A stretch of DNA of 64,000 nt from Mesostigma viride (Eukaryota > Streptophyta > Mesostigmatophyceae > Mesostigmatales > Mesostigmataceae). Positions 29,376 through 41,141 of the stretch are shown piece after piece; the first letter of the stretch is position 1; each line of letters begins with the position of its first letter. The stretch spans positions 1,600,982-1,664,981 of the forward strand of contig RPFO01000389.1 in NCBI GenBank assembly GCA_009746045.1. The letters run 5' to 3'. A program made the position numbers and the translations under genes. Below the pieces are notes generated by a model. It was not told where the DNA came from and did not search any database. It was given only the letters and a program-made list of their open reading frames with translations.

Positions 29376-31279
29376 CTAACTGGTGCAGGCCTCCAGAATG
29401 TCCATCGTGGTGTACTTGGCCCAGACAGCCTTGACCAGCCCCAGCACATCCACTGTCACCCCCTGCGGCGTGCTTGCAGCGACGGGCAGCCACGTGGTCC
29501 CACCCCACCCGGGCGTTGTGTCCCCCACCCCAGAGCCACACCACTGCTGCTCAACATGCGGCTGGCTTGGATCCGCTTGCCGCACATAGTTAGGCCACTG
29601 CTCACACTCGTCGTGCTTGTTAAAGTAGTGCAGCAGTGCGTTGCCTAGTGCCCCCTTGAGGTGGACTGCCCCCATGTGCCCGTTGGCATGGATGCACGTG
29701 CGGAAGGAATAACACATGGAGTTCACTGTGGGGTCATCTAGCACCCCCCTGAGCTTGCCCAGGTGCTCCTTCTTGAGCTTGGTCAGTGCATTGTACAAAC
29801 ACCCCCCCAAGTGATTGATGTCTTCCTTCTTCTCGGGGATGAGGCCTGCCTCTGCGAGGAACTCGTCCTCTTTGACCCGTGCAAACCAGGTGGTGTCACC
29901 ATCGCTAACCACCTCAGCAGCGTACAAGCGTTGGGCCATTGGCTTTGGCAGCACCTCCTTCTCCCCTCCTGCCCCCTCCTCCCCTGCTGCCCCCTCCTCC
30001 CCTGCTGCCCCCTCCTCCCTGTGCACTGGTCACCTGCCCCGTGCTGATGCCCGCGACCGTGGATGCCAGGTCACGCATGCAGCAAGAAGACAGCCCCCTC
30101 CCCTTCCATGCTTCTACTGCTGCCTGTGTGGTGGTTGAGATAGCACACATGGGGCCCGGGCTCCTTGCCTGCCTTGCTAGCCACCTCGCAGACCTGACAC
30201 CACTTGCCAGAGACATGGTGCCCCACGCACAGCCCAGTGCCATCGTGAATTACCGACTGCTGGCCAAAGGGGGATGCAAAACCCCGGTTGGGCCATGACC
30301 CATCAAGCGTCAGGCGGCAGCCCTGCCTCCCCTCCCCATCTACGCCAAAGCGCTTGGCTCCTGCTCCCATGCCCGCACCGTCTCCCTATTCTCCATTAGC
30401 TGATCGTGCAGGTGCTCCTTGACAATAGACGTGGCAGCTGCGACATCCTTACGCCACGTGCGATGCCCAGTGGTGCACCTCAGCCCTAGGAGAGTGGCTA
30501 GACGCACAAGCGTGGGCTGGCTGATACCAAACAATTAACACCCCAGCAACTGCCATGAGGCTGCTGAGCATATTGCGATCCACACCCGGCCTCAGGTCAG
30601 AATTAGGGGAGAGGATGGCTTTGGTACACCACCATGGCCCGCCATCTACCCCCGTGCAGCTGCTATTAGTGCACCATAGCACTACAGAAGATGGGCTGCC
30701 ACGATCAGACCCCGCGTGCAGCTCTGGTTCCCCTATCTTGACAGTGCACAGCTTGCAAGAGGGGCATGCCATGGCACCAATAATGGCCTCAAGATTGTGG
30801 GCATCTACCAGCAAACGAGGCATCTCAAATGGCTCGCCACGAGTAGGGGCAGGCACAGTATGAGGTGAGGCGTGTACCTTTACGTGATGGGCTCGCGAGT
30901 CCACCTAAGTTCTTGGGCGATGGACCATACAACTCAGGTGCCTTTCTTTTGCGCCCACTGCTCGACGGCGTTAAAAGCGCACCACCCTCGCTGCCAGGGG
31001 TCGATCCAGTTGCTGGTGTTGCTGGGCTGACGCTTGTAATTGATGCCTTGCTTTTCTTTTTATTCGACTGTGCGCGCCGCCGACCTGGGGCCCTTTCTCT
31101 TTCGTCGAGCCGCGAGCGCGCCCCCTGCCCCTGCGTTGCGGCGTTGCTGCTGCCTCAAAATCGCTGCCTAACCACGCAGCGGATGTCTCCTTAAGTCGCC
31201 ATGACCGCTGCGCCCCTGCACCTTTGCCGGGATTCGGCATTTCTTCTTTTTGCGGGCTATATAGTCTATACTGCACCAA
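29376..31279 (-). pseudogene. Mutator-like transposase, N-terminal and catalytic core
   Basis: Successive frames (30971-31279, 30449-30904, 30340-30534, 30071-30370, 29376-30026) encode a basic N-terminus and a Cys cluster (ACPSCKLCTVK to CTNSSC). The catalytic block follows with LTLDGSWPNRGFASPFG, where the Asp is the first DDE acid, then HHTGSSRSMEGEGA and SDGDTTWFARV with the second Asp. A triplicated 18-bp unit (29960-30020) adds a Gly/Glu insert. Order and motifs fit the Mutator-like transposase domain. At least four frameshifts make it a pseudogene. No terminal inverted repeats were identified. Confidence 0.72.
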
Positions 31280-31286
31280 AAAAATT

Positions 31287-31634
31287 CTATCTGTCCTCTG
31301 ACGGAATAAAACCTACGTAGTTCCCCTGCTCATCGGGAAAAAGTTGGCGGATAGCGGTGAGAATCTCGCGCGGAAGGGTCTTGGCACTTCCATCATTTAT
31401 CCAGCCCAGCATGGCGGAAAACCAACGATAAGCAGCGTTCCTGAAAATGTTATTGGCATCATCGATGGCGGTTGGGGGTACGTGGTTGCGGCCAGCTGAA
31501 CCGAGAGCAATAAGACCTTCCCGACTGCAAATACTTTCCAACAGGATTTCGCCATATCAGTTCGACATTTTGAACTCTGAAACGGCCAACATGGCCTCGA
31601 TTTCACGCTGCATATCCACGCCCTGATCCGCCAT
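31287..31634 (-). other. ORF interrupted by one in-frame TGA
   Basis: From ATG 31634 (MADQGVDMQREIEAMLAVSE) the frame is open to 31287 except for a single TGA at 31557-31559. Downstream it reads RNHVPPTAIDDANNIFRNA, AYRWFSAMLGWINDG and LPREILTAIRQLFPDE, which looks protein-like. It lies between the Ty3 3' end and the Mutator-like element. It may be an accessory ORF of the latter or a host exon. I do not recognise it. Confidence 0.35.
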
Positions 31635-32186
31635 CGTACCCCAGCCCTCACCCGAATTTTGCCTCACACGTGAAATTTTAGGTTCGGTTCCGGCGCGAAT
31701 TTTTTGGCGCCAAAAAATTCGGGGGTGTCCCGTCCCCTTAATATCTCTATGGGCCACGATACTCTCTACCTCATCCTCTTCCTCGCCAGTATCAGGGTTA
31801 TGTTCTAAAGGGGCAGGGGCTAACTCTCTACCAGCGAACGTGCTTTGGTGGTAAAGTTTCAGCTGGCTTCTATGAAAGGTGCGCGAATGGGTTTGCCAAG
31901 AGGTAGGAATGTCTATTTCATACAGGAAATTACCTACTCTAGACAACACACGGAAGGGTCCTAAAAAGGCGGGCCTGAGTTTTACTTTAAGTTCAGCCTC
32001 GAACTTGTGTGCGAAGCGGCCAACACGAGGGCCTTCTACTAGGACTAGATCTCCTATTTCTATTTCTGGGGCTCTCCTATCTAGTGAGGCACGCAACCTA
32101 GCAAGGTACTTGGCTTGCGCCCTATGGTACCCTGCAATAGCGTTGTCGTGGGCTCTCTTCTTCATTTTATCTAATAACGCATGCAC
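31557..32186 (-). pseudogene. Ty3 copy 2: integrase C-terminal region and element 3' end
   Basis: The frame continues the integrase after its core (HDNAIAGYHRAQAKYLARL). It then encodes a GPY/F-like segment (LRPAFLGPFRVLSRVGNFLY) and an FHRSQLKLYH end that is standard for Ty3 integrase. The frame runs on through a purine-rich AAGGGGACGGG, possibly the polypurine tract, into non-pol sequence. That sequence includes the 26-bp perfect palindrome at 31696-31721 containing TTTTTGGCGCCAAAAA. The true pol stop is probably lost. Confidence 0.75.
31696..31721. promoter_or_regulatory. Perfect 26-bp palindrome with E2F-like core
   Basis: The palindrome is centred on TTTTTGGCGCCAAAAA, which contains the E2F/DP consensus TTTSGCGC in both orientations. 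It lies just 3' of the putative Ty3 polypurine tract, where an LTR promoter could start. A similar TTTGGCGCCAAAA is at about 59360. Regulatory use is inferred from sequence only. Confidence 0.35.
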
Positions 32187-33532
32187 ACCTTCTGCAGTAT
32201 CTCGGGACTGTCACGTCATCCTTGTCCCTTAACCCATTAAAGGACTGGCTAAAAGAGAGGTAGGGGTGAGAGGTTGTCTACCGGTATCTAGCTAGGAAGA
32301 AGGGTGTATAACCATGGGCGGCCTGAGGGCAATAAAGGGAAAACTCTAAAAGGGAAAACTCTACAAGGCATAGATAGATAATCCTCCCAATCACTCCCAG
32401 AACCATTCACATAGTGTCACAGAGCTTCTTCTGCTACTCTATTCAATCGTTCTACTAAATGAGAAGAGGAGGAGTGGTAGGCAGTACCAAAGGTGACCTT
32501 AGTACCGATAGCAGCAAAGAACTGCTGCCAAAAATCTGAGGTAAATCATTTATCCTTATCTGAAATAAACTGTCTACTCAAACCATGATATCTATAAACA
32601 TTATTGAGGTATAGGCGGGCACAATCGCGTGCAGTGAGGTCAAGGGGGCAAGGCACCAGATGGCACATACGCGTAAAGCGATCTACAAACACCAGGATCT
32701 GAGCATTACCCTTATCATTCTTTTTAAAAGGTCCTACAAAATCCATCATGAGGGAATCCCAGGGCATGATGGGATCAGGAAGGGTTCTAGGCTCGGCTAT
32801 CTGCCCTACGTTGCTAGGTTTCATTTCCTGACAGGATTGGCAGGTCCTAACATATTCATCTACATCCTTTAAGAGGGAGGGCCAGTAGTAGGAGCGGGTT
32901 ACTAAATCCCGCACCCGTTTACCGCCCTGGTGAGCAGCTAAATCATGCAATTCAAAAAGCAAGGAAGAGCGACAGATAGGAGGGACATACAGGCGCCTTT
33001 GAGGGGGAGAATCTTTTAACTGCACGTATAGAAATCCACCTACGAACTTACTGGGATATTTTCCTAACTGTTGGGGGTGGGAGGCAATAGCAGCTAAAGC
33101 TTCCGGCTCAGTGGCGGTGATACTACTGATAATAAGGCGTTCTAGATCAGAGGTAGGCGTCGCTACAGAAGTATCTATATCAGGCTTAAAGAGGTCACCT
33201 ACCGCCTTGCCAAAGAGAAGGGGAGGCCCTAGAGGGACTATATCATCATAGGACTTTCCTGCCCTAGTCGATATATGGCTAAGCGGTATAGAAGTTTTAT
33301 TTTTCCCCTCCCCCCCCACAGAGACCACAGGAAGGGCCTCACAAGGGAGAGAGAGTCCTACGTGAGAAAGGAGGTCAGGCATATGGACAGCAGTATGGAA
33401 GAGGTAGGTGTATTGTTCATCATCAGGCAAATCACCATAGGGAGAGACACCAAGAGTGGTAGGCACTAGGGTGGTGTTGAGAACATCTAAGTCCTCGAAA
33501 AAGGAGTAGTAATCCGCACGGCGGGAGAGGGC
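32187..33532 (-). pseudogene. Ty3 copy 2: integrase N-terminal and core region
   Basis: The frame 32546-33562 reads the same linker, H2C2 module (HDLAAHQGGKRVRDL to CQSCQEMKP) and MDFVGPFKKND core as copy 1, ending at FISDKDK followed by a stop. The rest of the core (HLVERLNR with the catalytic Glu) continues in broken frames down to about 32187. The 5' side ends at the TR-GAG insertion, and codons beyond 33532 belong to that LTR. Confidence 0.85.
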
Positions 33533-34107
33533 TGTCAGGATATGCCCCAATATGCCTGACAATCTTTTTATTGAGTTTGCTAGTTTCGGGTATACCGGAA
33601 CTTATATGACTACTTTCTGCTACATTTGACATCATGGTTGGATCAAGCTTGTTGAGCTGATCAACTTTGCAAGTGGAAGTTTCTCATTCTGACAACTGGT
33701 TGAAAAGATATGACCATTTGTGTAGTTATGGCCCACAGTGGACAGCATTAATGTGGGACTGTTTTATGCGTCAGACATACTGTGTACCGCTGTGGGGTAA
33801 TAACCTGCAGTGTCTGGCGACACTTAAAGTTGAGCTATTAATTCTGGTCTCTTTGCAAGTCAGGGAAAGAAAACAGACATACATGTTAGAGTACCTGTCT
33901 TAGACTAGAATCACGTGGTGAATGATGTGCATCAACGGCCAATATTGAGCCGCCACCTTTGCCCTTGCAAAGTGCTTTCCATTTAGCCTCGGATGCTCCT
34001 TTGTCATAGCACCGGTTTGGTCGCACATACAAAGTCAATAATTATTAAATCAGTAAAGCAATATACATTCGATCTTTAAGCCTTGCCACCAGTCTGGAAT
34101 TCTGACA
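33533..34107 (+). repeat. 5' LTR of the TR-GAG element
   Basis: 575 bp, beginning TGTCAGGATA and ending GGAATTCTGACA, so the short inverted ends are TGTCAG and TGACA. It differs from the 3' LTR at four positions that I can find, about 99.3% identity, implying a recent insertion. Confidence 0.95.
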
Positions 34108-34118
34108 TGGTATCGGAG
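34108..34118 (+). promoter_or_regulatory. Primer-binding site (initiator tRNA-Met type)
   Basis: TGGTATCGGAG starts immediately after the LTR. It differs at one base from TGGTATCAGAG, the usual initiator-Met tRNA complement in plant and algal Copia elements. Confidence 0.85.
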
Positions 34119-34382
34119 GGGGGTGGCCAACTAAATTGCTACAACTGGTCCCATTTATCGGGCAAATTGACTCCCTGTATCGGCACTTTATGCCAGTCGT
34201 GCATATCCTTGAAGGGTTTCCCTGTATCGAAATTCAAGAACTCGAGTATTTGGACGATCGTCTCTATCTCGTATTCGCTGTTCTCAACCATCGTCGCATA
34301 TTAATATTAATCTTTACCATTACGGACTGAGCGTCTCCGGTTTTCTCGGTTGTGACCAGATTTTAACCTTGCCGAGACAATC

Positions 34383-35276
34383 ATGTCCGCAGCGGCGACA
34401 GCAGCAGCTACGAAAGCGACGAAAGATCTCAACATCCTACAGGCCTGCAAAAATATCACACAGTTCGATGGCCTCGACCCAGTAAAGTGGGACAACACGA
34501 AGATTCCTTTTCTGGCCGTAGTGACAGCATTCGGGATGCTGCCTGTCCTGCTTGGCACCGAGGTCAATGAGGAACGCGACCTGATTCTTTTCGCGGCCCT
34601 CTGTCATTGCCTCATCGGACCAGCACTCAAAGTCGCAAACAGTGTTACTACGAAAACTGGCAGCGTGGCATATCAACGAATCTGTGAAGAATATGAGCAT
34701 CTCAAACTGCAGATGAGCAACCGGCGAGCACTACGCCGCAAGCTCAATCGAATGAAGCTGGAACGCGGCGTCACAATGCGGCAATACATAACTGACGGGG
34801 AATTAACTTATAACGACCTGATTGCCACCGGCGCCAAAATGGCACCCGAGGATCTGGCCGAGAATCTGCTCGCCGGCGTGACCGAGGATTTGCTTCCGTC
34901 CCTTGCACAATTAAACCTCGGGGACGGTATCACCCTACAGGAAACTAAGGCGGCACTTCTTAAGGCATGGGACCTCGTGCACGGTGACAAAGATTCCGAG
35001 GAGGCCACCAAGGAGGTGTATCATACCTCCCACCATGGACGCGGTGGCCGTGGAAACGGCCGTGGCAGGGGGCGTGGCGGTTACAATGGCGGGGCCCAGC
35101 GGCCCAGCTGCACCCACTGCGGTCGCACCTCCCACCAGGAGCCGACCTGCTGGTGGAAGTATCCCCACCTGCGCAACACTCGTGGCAACACCGGCGGGCC
35201 CGCCGCCCACTACACCACCGACACCCCGGCGCCCTCCCAGGAGGCCCCCGACCTCCCCCCCGGTTTCTGCTTCTAA
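34383..35276 (+). CDS. Copia-type Gag of the TR-GAG element (297 aa)
   Basis: The ATG at 34383 begins an intact frame. The N-terminus has the Copia Gag pattern (FDGLDPVKWDNTKIPFLAVV), then a helical region with MSNRRALRRKLNRMKLERG and LGDGITLQETKAALLKAW. A Gly/Arg-rich spacer follows. Next comes a CCHC knuckle CTHCGRTSHQEPTC near residue 250 (CX2CX4HX4C). It would package its own RNA into particles made with, or by, an autonomous partner. Intactness agrees with the young LTRs. No other ORF in the element is convincing. Confidence 0.9.
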   Translation: MSAAATAAATKATKDLNILQACKNITQFDGLDPVKWDNTKIPFLAVVTAFGMLPVLLGTEVNEERDLILFAALCHCLIGPALKVANSVTTKTGSVAYQRICEEYEHLKLQMSNRRALRRKLNRMKLERGVTMRQYITDGELTYNDLIATGAKMAPEDLAENLLAGVTEDLLPSLAQLNLGDGITLQETKAALLKAWDLVHGDKDSEEATKEVYHTSHHGRGGRGNGRGRGRGGYNGGAQRPSCTHCGRTSHQEPTCWWKYPHLRNTRGNTGGPAAHYTTDTPAPSQEAPDLPPGFCF

Positions 35277-35752
35277 ACGCCTTATCCAGCTCCCCCCGGG
35301 ACCGGGAACAAGGGGTAGCAGCCAGCTGGGCCCAGCTAGCACCAGACGTGGGCCCTGGAGCTTTTCAACCTGCACTGCAGCAGGCGACAGCAGCCAGCCC
35401 CCCCAACCCGTCCCCTGGCCCTCCTGCATCGCTAGCGGCTAGTAGCCCGCCCTGCCAGACGTGACAGGCGACAGGTCTCCATGCCAGCAGCCAGCAGTGA
35501 CCAGTACTGCAGTACCAGCATCAACCAGTCAACCTGTGTTCTTTCCTCCTGTGGCGCACTCCCAGGGACACCTGGGGGCCACCGGATGTCTTTCAACGGT
35601 CCCAGCATTTTCCAGCATTTTCCAGCAACAGCAGCAACGACCACCAGATAGCCGTGTAAGGGGGGTGCCAGGGGAGTGTACCCGGCTATACCCTCACTAG
35701 CTATAGGTCTCTCTGAGCAAGGGGGGAACAGGCACATTGTATGCAAGGGGGG
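35277..35752 (+). other. TR-GAG 3' non-coding interior and polypurine tract
   Basis: CAG/CCAG-rich untranslated sequence, containing TTTTCCAGCA repeats, with no frame resembling pol. It ends in AAGGGGGG (35745-35752), the polypurine tract abutting the 3' LTR. A second G-run lies near 35720. Confidence 0.75.
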
Positions 35753-36327
35753 TGTCAGGATATGCCCCAATATGCCTGACAATCTTTTTATTGAGTTTGC
35801 TAGTTTCGGGTATACCGGAACTTATATGACTACTTTCTGCTACATTTGACATCATGGTTGGATCAAGCTTGTTGAGCTGATCAACTTTGCAAGTGGAAGT
35901 TTCTCATTCTGACAACTGGTTGAAAAGATATGACCATTTGTGTAGTTATGGCCCACAGTGGACAGCATTAATGTGGGACTGAATTATGCGTCAGACATAC
36001 TGTGTACCGCTGTGGGGTAATAACCTGCAGTGTCTGGCGACACTTAAAGTTGAGCTATTAATTCTGGTCTCTTTGCAAGTCAGGGAAAGAAAACAGACAT
36101 ACATGTTAGAGTACCTGTCTTAGACTAGAATCACGTGGTGAATGATGTGCATCAACGGCCAATATTGAGCCGCCACCTTTGCCCTTGCAAAGTGCTTTCC
36201 ATTTAGCCTCGGATGCTCCTTTGTCGTAGCACCGGTTTGGTCGCAGATACAAAGTCAATAATTATTAAATCAGTAAAGCAATATACATTCGATCTTTAAG
36301 CCTTGCCACCAGTCTGGAATTCTGACA
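35753..36327 (+). repeat. 3' LTR of the TR-GAG element
   Basis: 575 bp direct copy of 33533-34107, with TGTCAG/TGACA ends. The differences are two adjacent bases near 35982 and single bases near 36226 and 36247. Confidence 0.95.
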
Positions 36328-37300
36328 AGGGCATCAGACACAATATTATCTACACCCTTATCATACTGAAGTTTAAAAGGGGAAAATTGTGCTAAGAACT
36401 CCATCCAGCGCGCTTGACGAGGGGTAAGGTTAGGTTGGGAGAGAAGATGGGTAAGGGGATGGTGGTCCGTCTGTATAACTAACCTATAAGGATCTAACTC
36501 ACAAGGCTCGAAGGCAGACCTCGAACTGAGCACCAGGAAATGCTGCCATGCGTGACAACAATATACCACGGCCAACAATTCTTGCTGGTGGACAGGGTAG
36601 TTGCGCTCCGCAGGGAGCATAGTCCTAGAAATGCACTCTATCGGTTGCAAACCCTGACCCTGATCCTGAAGGAGAACACCACCTATGGCTACTTTACTAG
36701 CATCTGTGGCTACCACGAAGGGTTTTGTGGTATCTGGAAGGATGAGAACAGGAGGAGTGAGGAGGAGGGATTTTAAACAAACAAAGGCAGACTGACACTC
36801 ATCACTCCAAAGGAAAGGAATATTTTTTTTTATTAGGTGATTTATGGGTGCCGCTATAGTGGCGAAACGAGGAATAAAGCGCCTATAATATGAGGCAATA
36901 CCTAGGAAACTACGTACACTCTTAACGTAGGGGTAGGCCAATCCTGAATCGACTTGGTTTTATCCGGGTCAGTAGCGACACCGGCATCTGATAACACATG
37001 GCCTAAAAAGGGTACACTCCTACCAGAGCGCACTTAAGCGCGGCGAGCCCACAAAGAATTTTCAGCCATTATCTCTAAACCTTCTTTAAATAACGGAGGT
37101 GTGTTTCAAAATCTGGAGAGTAAATAAGAATATCATCTAAATAAGCCTGGGCACAGGAACGATCGTGCTCGGCTGAAGAAACAGAGGAGAAGGACGGATC
37201 AGAGGACACCTGGGGAAGGTGAGAATCGCCCATAACAGGCCTAAGAACTTCATTCATTAGCATCTGAAAGGAAGCAGGGGAATTACATAATCCCATAGCA
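36328..37300 (-). pseudogene. Ty3 copy 2: RNase H and RT palm/thumb
   Basis: A continuous 223-codon frame (36270-36941) encodes the RT connection (SVRSFLGIASYYRRFIPRF) and RNase H (VVATDASKVAIGGVLLQ, QTDHHPLTHLLSQP). It ends where the TR-GAG interrupts IVSDAL. Upstream, 37075-37296 carries MGLCNSPASFQMLM and an intact AYLDDILIYSPDF with the same pre-YLDD insertion as copy 1. Small frameshifts near 36930 and 37080 separate them. Confidence 0.87.
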
Positions 37301-38110
37301 GCTACTCTAAACTAGTAATGGCCAAAAGGGGTAGCAAAAGCAGTTTTATGACAATCCTCAGGCGCTATTCGCAACTGCCAAAAGCCATCTGCACAATCCA
37401 ACACGGTGAAACATGTAGAACCCTTAACCTTATAATGTTAAATAGTAGTATATCATCAATACGAGGTAGAGGATATTTAGACTTCACGGTGATATCATTT
37501 AATTTCCTATAATCAGTAACTAAACAAAACTTGCCATTTGGCTTAGGCACTAAAAGAACACCAGCTGAGTAGGGGGAGTTATTAGGCTCTATTAATCCTG
37601 CTTCTAATAGTGATACTAAAATCTGTTTTAATTCCTTTAACTCGGTAGGGCCCATTCGGTACATCGGAGAATGCGTAGGAACAGCACCGTCTTTGATCAC
37701 TACACGGTGTAAAACAGAACGAGGAGGAGGGTAAGAAGGAGTATTTTCTTCAAAAACTTTTGAGGAGTCTATTACAGCCTTGTATCTTACTAGTTCGTTC
37801 TCAGTAAATCCCACTCCTATTGTATCCACTGTATTTACATCTATATTCACACTATTATTAGGGATAGGTATTTCCTGTACTTCTAGCTGAAGGAACATAC
37901 ATAGTAAGTATCCATATTCTTTTATAGTTTAGATCGCAACTCATCATTAGACATTAATACTTCGGGTATAGGTCTTACAGGAGGATCTACAGGTGTAGGA
38001 GGAGTAATGTCAACCAAGGAAATATTTTTTTTTCTACTCTGTAATGACGTTCCGGTACCCAGTAAGAACTATCAGGGAACCAGATCACAATAGTATCAAT
38101 AGTATCATCC
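37301..38110 (-). pseudogene. Ty3 copy 2: RT fingers, 5'-truncated in the PR-RT linker
   Basis: Frame 37365-37898 reads LLEAGLIEPNNSPYSAGVLL, KPNGKFCLVTDYRKLN and KYPLPRIDDIL, then breaks at about 37440 where a short extra stretch with two TTAA tetranucleotides is present relative to copy 1. Upstream the PR-RT linker is recognisable to about 38110 (the SYWVP segment), where homology stops. Protease and gag are missing, so the copy is 5' truncated. Confidence 0.82.
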
Positions 38111-39700
38111 GTTTTCTCTGAATATAGTTTAATTAACGCATGCGGGAAAGATAGAGAGGGCCGCTATGCCTTGGCCTGGATGTGGAAGGCTGTCTGCGAC
38201 ATGAGCTGACTAATTCGATCTGTACAAAGGGTTTCCTGTTCGCCCGAATTTGCCTTGGATGACCCGGTTGTTTATAAGGGTCGGTGGCTATTAATTAGTG
38301 GTCCGAGAAAATTAATTGTAGGTGTTATATGACTCGCTTGCAAAGATTCGTGTTTGGTTGCACCAGCTGAGGTTAGGTGGGGACCTGTAGGGTCGGCTGG
38401 TTGCTTAACGAATCTTTGGCTGATTTGGTTTCTTTAGTGAGTCGTGATTAATTATTGTATAGTGGATTCGGACCGGCCCAAGGGGTCGATGGGCGAGTTT
38501 ATTGTTTGTCAGACTTGGGAACCTTGTACAACTACCTGTACGGTTAACGCACTAGCCTGGGGGTGCGTGGCCACGTTGTTTGTAGTGGCGTTTTCAGCAC
38601 TGTTCAGGCCGGCGTGTGACGCATGCTGGTGTTACTTAATTTAGGATGATGTCAGCTTGTGTCAGTCGGCGGGCCATGCCTTAAGCAAGCTAGGCAGGCA
38701 ATGATCCGCAATTGTTTCTTTCCCAATGACGGCAATGGCCGCCTGTGCAAAATTGCACATTCTAGCGCGGGTTGCATCTGTCTTGTAGCCGAGGCAGATG
38801 GTGGCACAACCGCTAAGTTGTCCGACCAAGCATAGTATAGTTGGTCGTGCAACGGAAAGAAACTTTAAATTTACCCCCATGTCGTTTTTCCCCGGCTGCG
38901 GGTCTTATTTACATGGGCGAAGGATGGGGCGCTACTTTGGCGGTTTGACCAGCTTCGGCGGAGCTGTTCATAAGTTTCTAAAACAGCTCTAGTGTCACAT
39001 CGCAGGCTTGCCACCTTGCGATGGTGCGTGGGAAGTGACCTGGACTCGTAAGGTCCCGAACTAGGTTCCTGTCAGCAACGACCTTTTTTTTTCATAAATT
39101 ATTTTTTTGTGGCGGCAGGTCAGTTGTCCAGCTGCCCCTGCCGAGGAGGGGTAGTTGGGGACAATAGGAGCCGCGCGAGAGTTGCGCTCCGAAGCTAGAA
39201 ATTTCCCTATTGCGAGACTCAAGTTGGGGAGGGCGTCTCAGGGAGGCGAGGAGTTGGTGGCCTAGAGTTTGCTCAGTTGGCCAAGAGTTTGCTCACTTGA
39301 CAGCCAGTATTCCAACTTATTGTGAAATGAATGGAATAATATCACGTACCTCCCCTCAAGTGTTCCCCAAAGTTAAGTGTCGCCCCCCCCCTCCTGCCCC
39401 CCACGCTGCCTCACCCTAGCCAGGTATGGTTTCTAGCCACTTGTGCACGAAGCTTTGACATGTAGTTTCCACAGAAAAACGATGCAAATTGTAGTCATGA
39501 CATGCACCATAATAATTATAAATCGTTAAGACGTCAGTTCCGCTAAAAATCATGAAAGTTCATTAAGACCGCAGCTCCACTACGTTACTTTTTAGTCGTT
39601 ACAATACAAATGTCACAATCTAACGAAGAACGCCCATGAGATGAAGCCCAACAAGGCGATTAAGGTTCAAGCTAGGCTCGGCTGTGCCTCCCATTCCGCC
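38111..39700. other. Unrecognised intergenic sequence
   Basis: No gene is supported. An 11-bp inverted pair CAAAGATTCGT / ACGAATCTTTG (about 38348 and 38408) could form a stem with a ~50-nt loop. A short CATCGCA/TGCGATG hairpin lies near 39000. Several T-runs are present. No element ends were found. Confidence 0.4.
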
Positions 39701-40595
<895 letters not shown>

Positions 40596-40739
40596 GGTTT
40601 ACGGTGTGAGGAGCTATGGATGCCGAGAATGCTCATAACTTGTACATCCGGGCATGAAATTTGGTCGGGTAAATTGCAGTAGACGCGCCTTTTGATGACA
40701 AACACGATGATATAATTTGCGGCCGCCATCGCCCAAGAT

Positions 40740-41141
40740 TTAGCGCAATATCATAAAACGCAGCACAGGCAGGGTTCGTATTTTCCGGAAACTAACCATG
40801 GCGGAATCACCGTCAGCCGCCTCCCATTCCCCCGCCGATGGGGAGGACTCAGCGCCTCGCACCATTACGCAACTAGTCGACGCTGTGGACACCATTGTGA
40901 CACAGCCACCGGCCAACGCGGCAGCCATTACCGCCTCCTCCAAGCGGCTTAAAGAATGCATGACCGCTAAAGATGGCTTAAAGAATGCATGACCGCTATA
41001 TACCGCAAAACGAAAGTCCGCAGCAGGCAACCTGTCATGATTTCAAAAATACTTCGCCCTGTACCTGCTTTCTGGTGCCCTTGAATACATTGGTCGCCGT
41101 CCCGGCTTGCTGCTTAGTTGTCATGGCCTTCATTTGCCCAC
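40740..41141. other. Ambiguous short coding remnants
   Basis: On the plus strand an ATG at 40798 starts a 64-codon frame (MAESPSAASHSPADGEDSAP, then TITQLVDAVDTIVTQP) that looks protein-like. A 24-bp unit around GGCTTAAAGAATGCATGACC is duplicated at its end. The minus strand of the same region continues from the zinc-finger ORF next door (an MKAMTTKQQAGTATNVFKG frame). Which strand is real is unclear. Confidence 0.3.

Larger units (their letters stand above)
33533..36327 (+). mobile_element. Copia-type TR-GAG element (2795 bp) inserted in Ty3 copy 2
   Basis: Two direct 575-bp LTRs flank a 1.65-kb interior with a primer-binding site, one gag ORF and a polypurine tract but no protease, integrase or RT. 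The flanking 5-bp duplication AGGGC is exact (33528-33532 and 36328-36332). Excising the element reconstitutes the Ty3 sequence found intact in copy 1 near 2050. Non-autonomous LTR elements that keep only gag are called TR-GAGs. Its Gag fits Copia types, so an autonomous Copia partner is expected elsewhere. Confidence 0.95.

Noticed and set aside
37425-37450. Two TTAA tetranucleotides around a 10-bp extra segment in Ty3 copy 2 as a transposon footprint
   Set aside because: piggyBac excision is normally precise and the segment is too short to judge; simple indels suffice.
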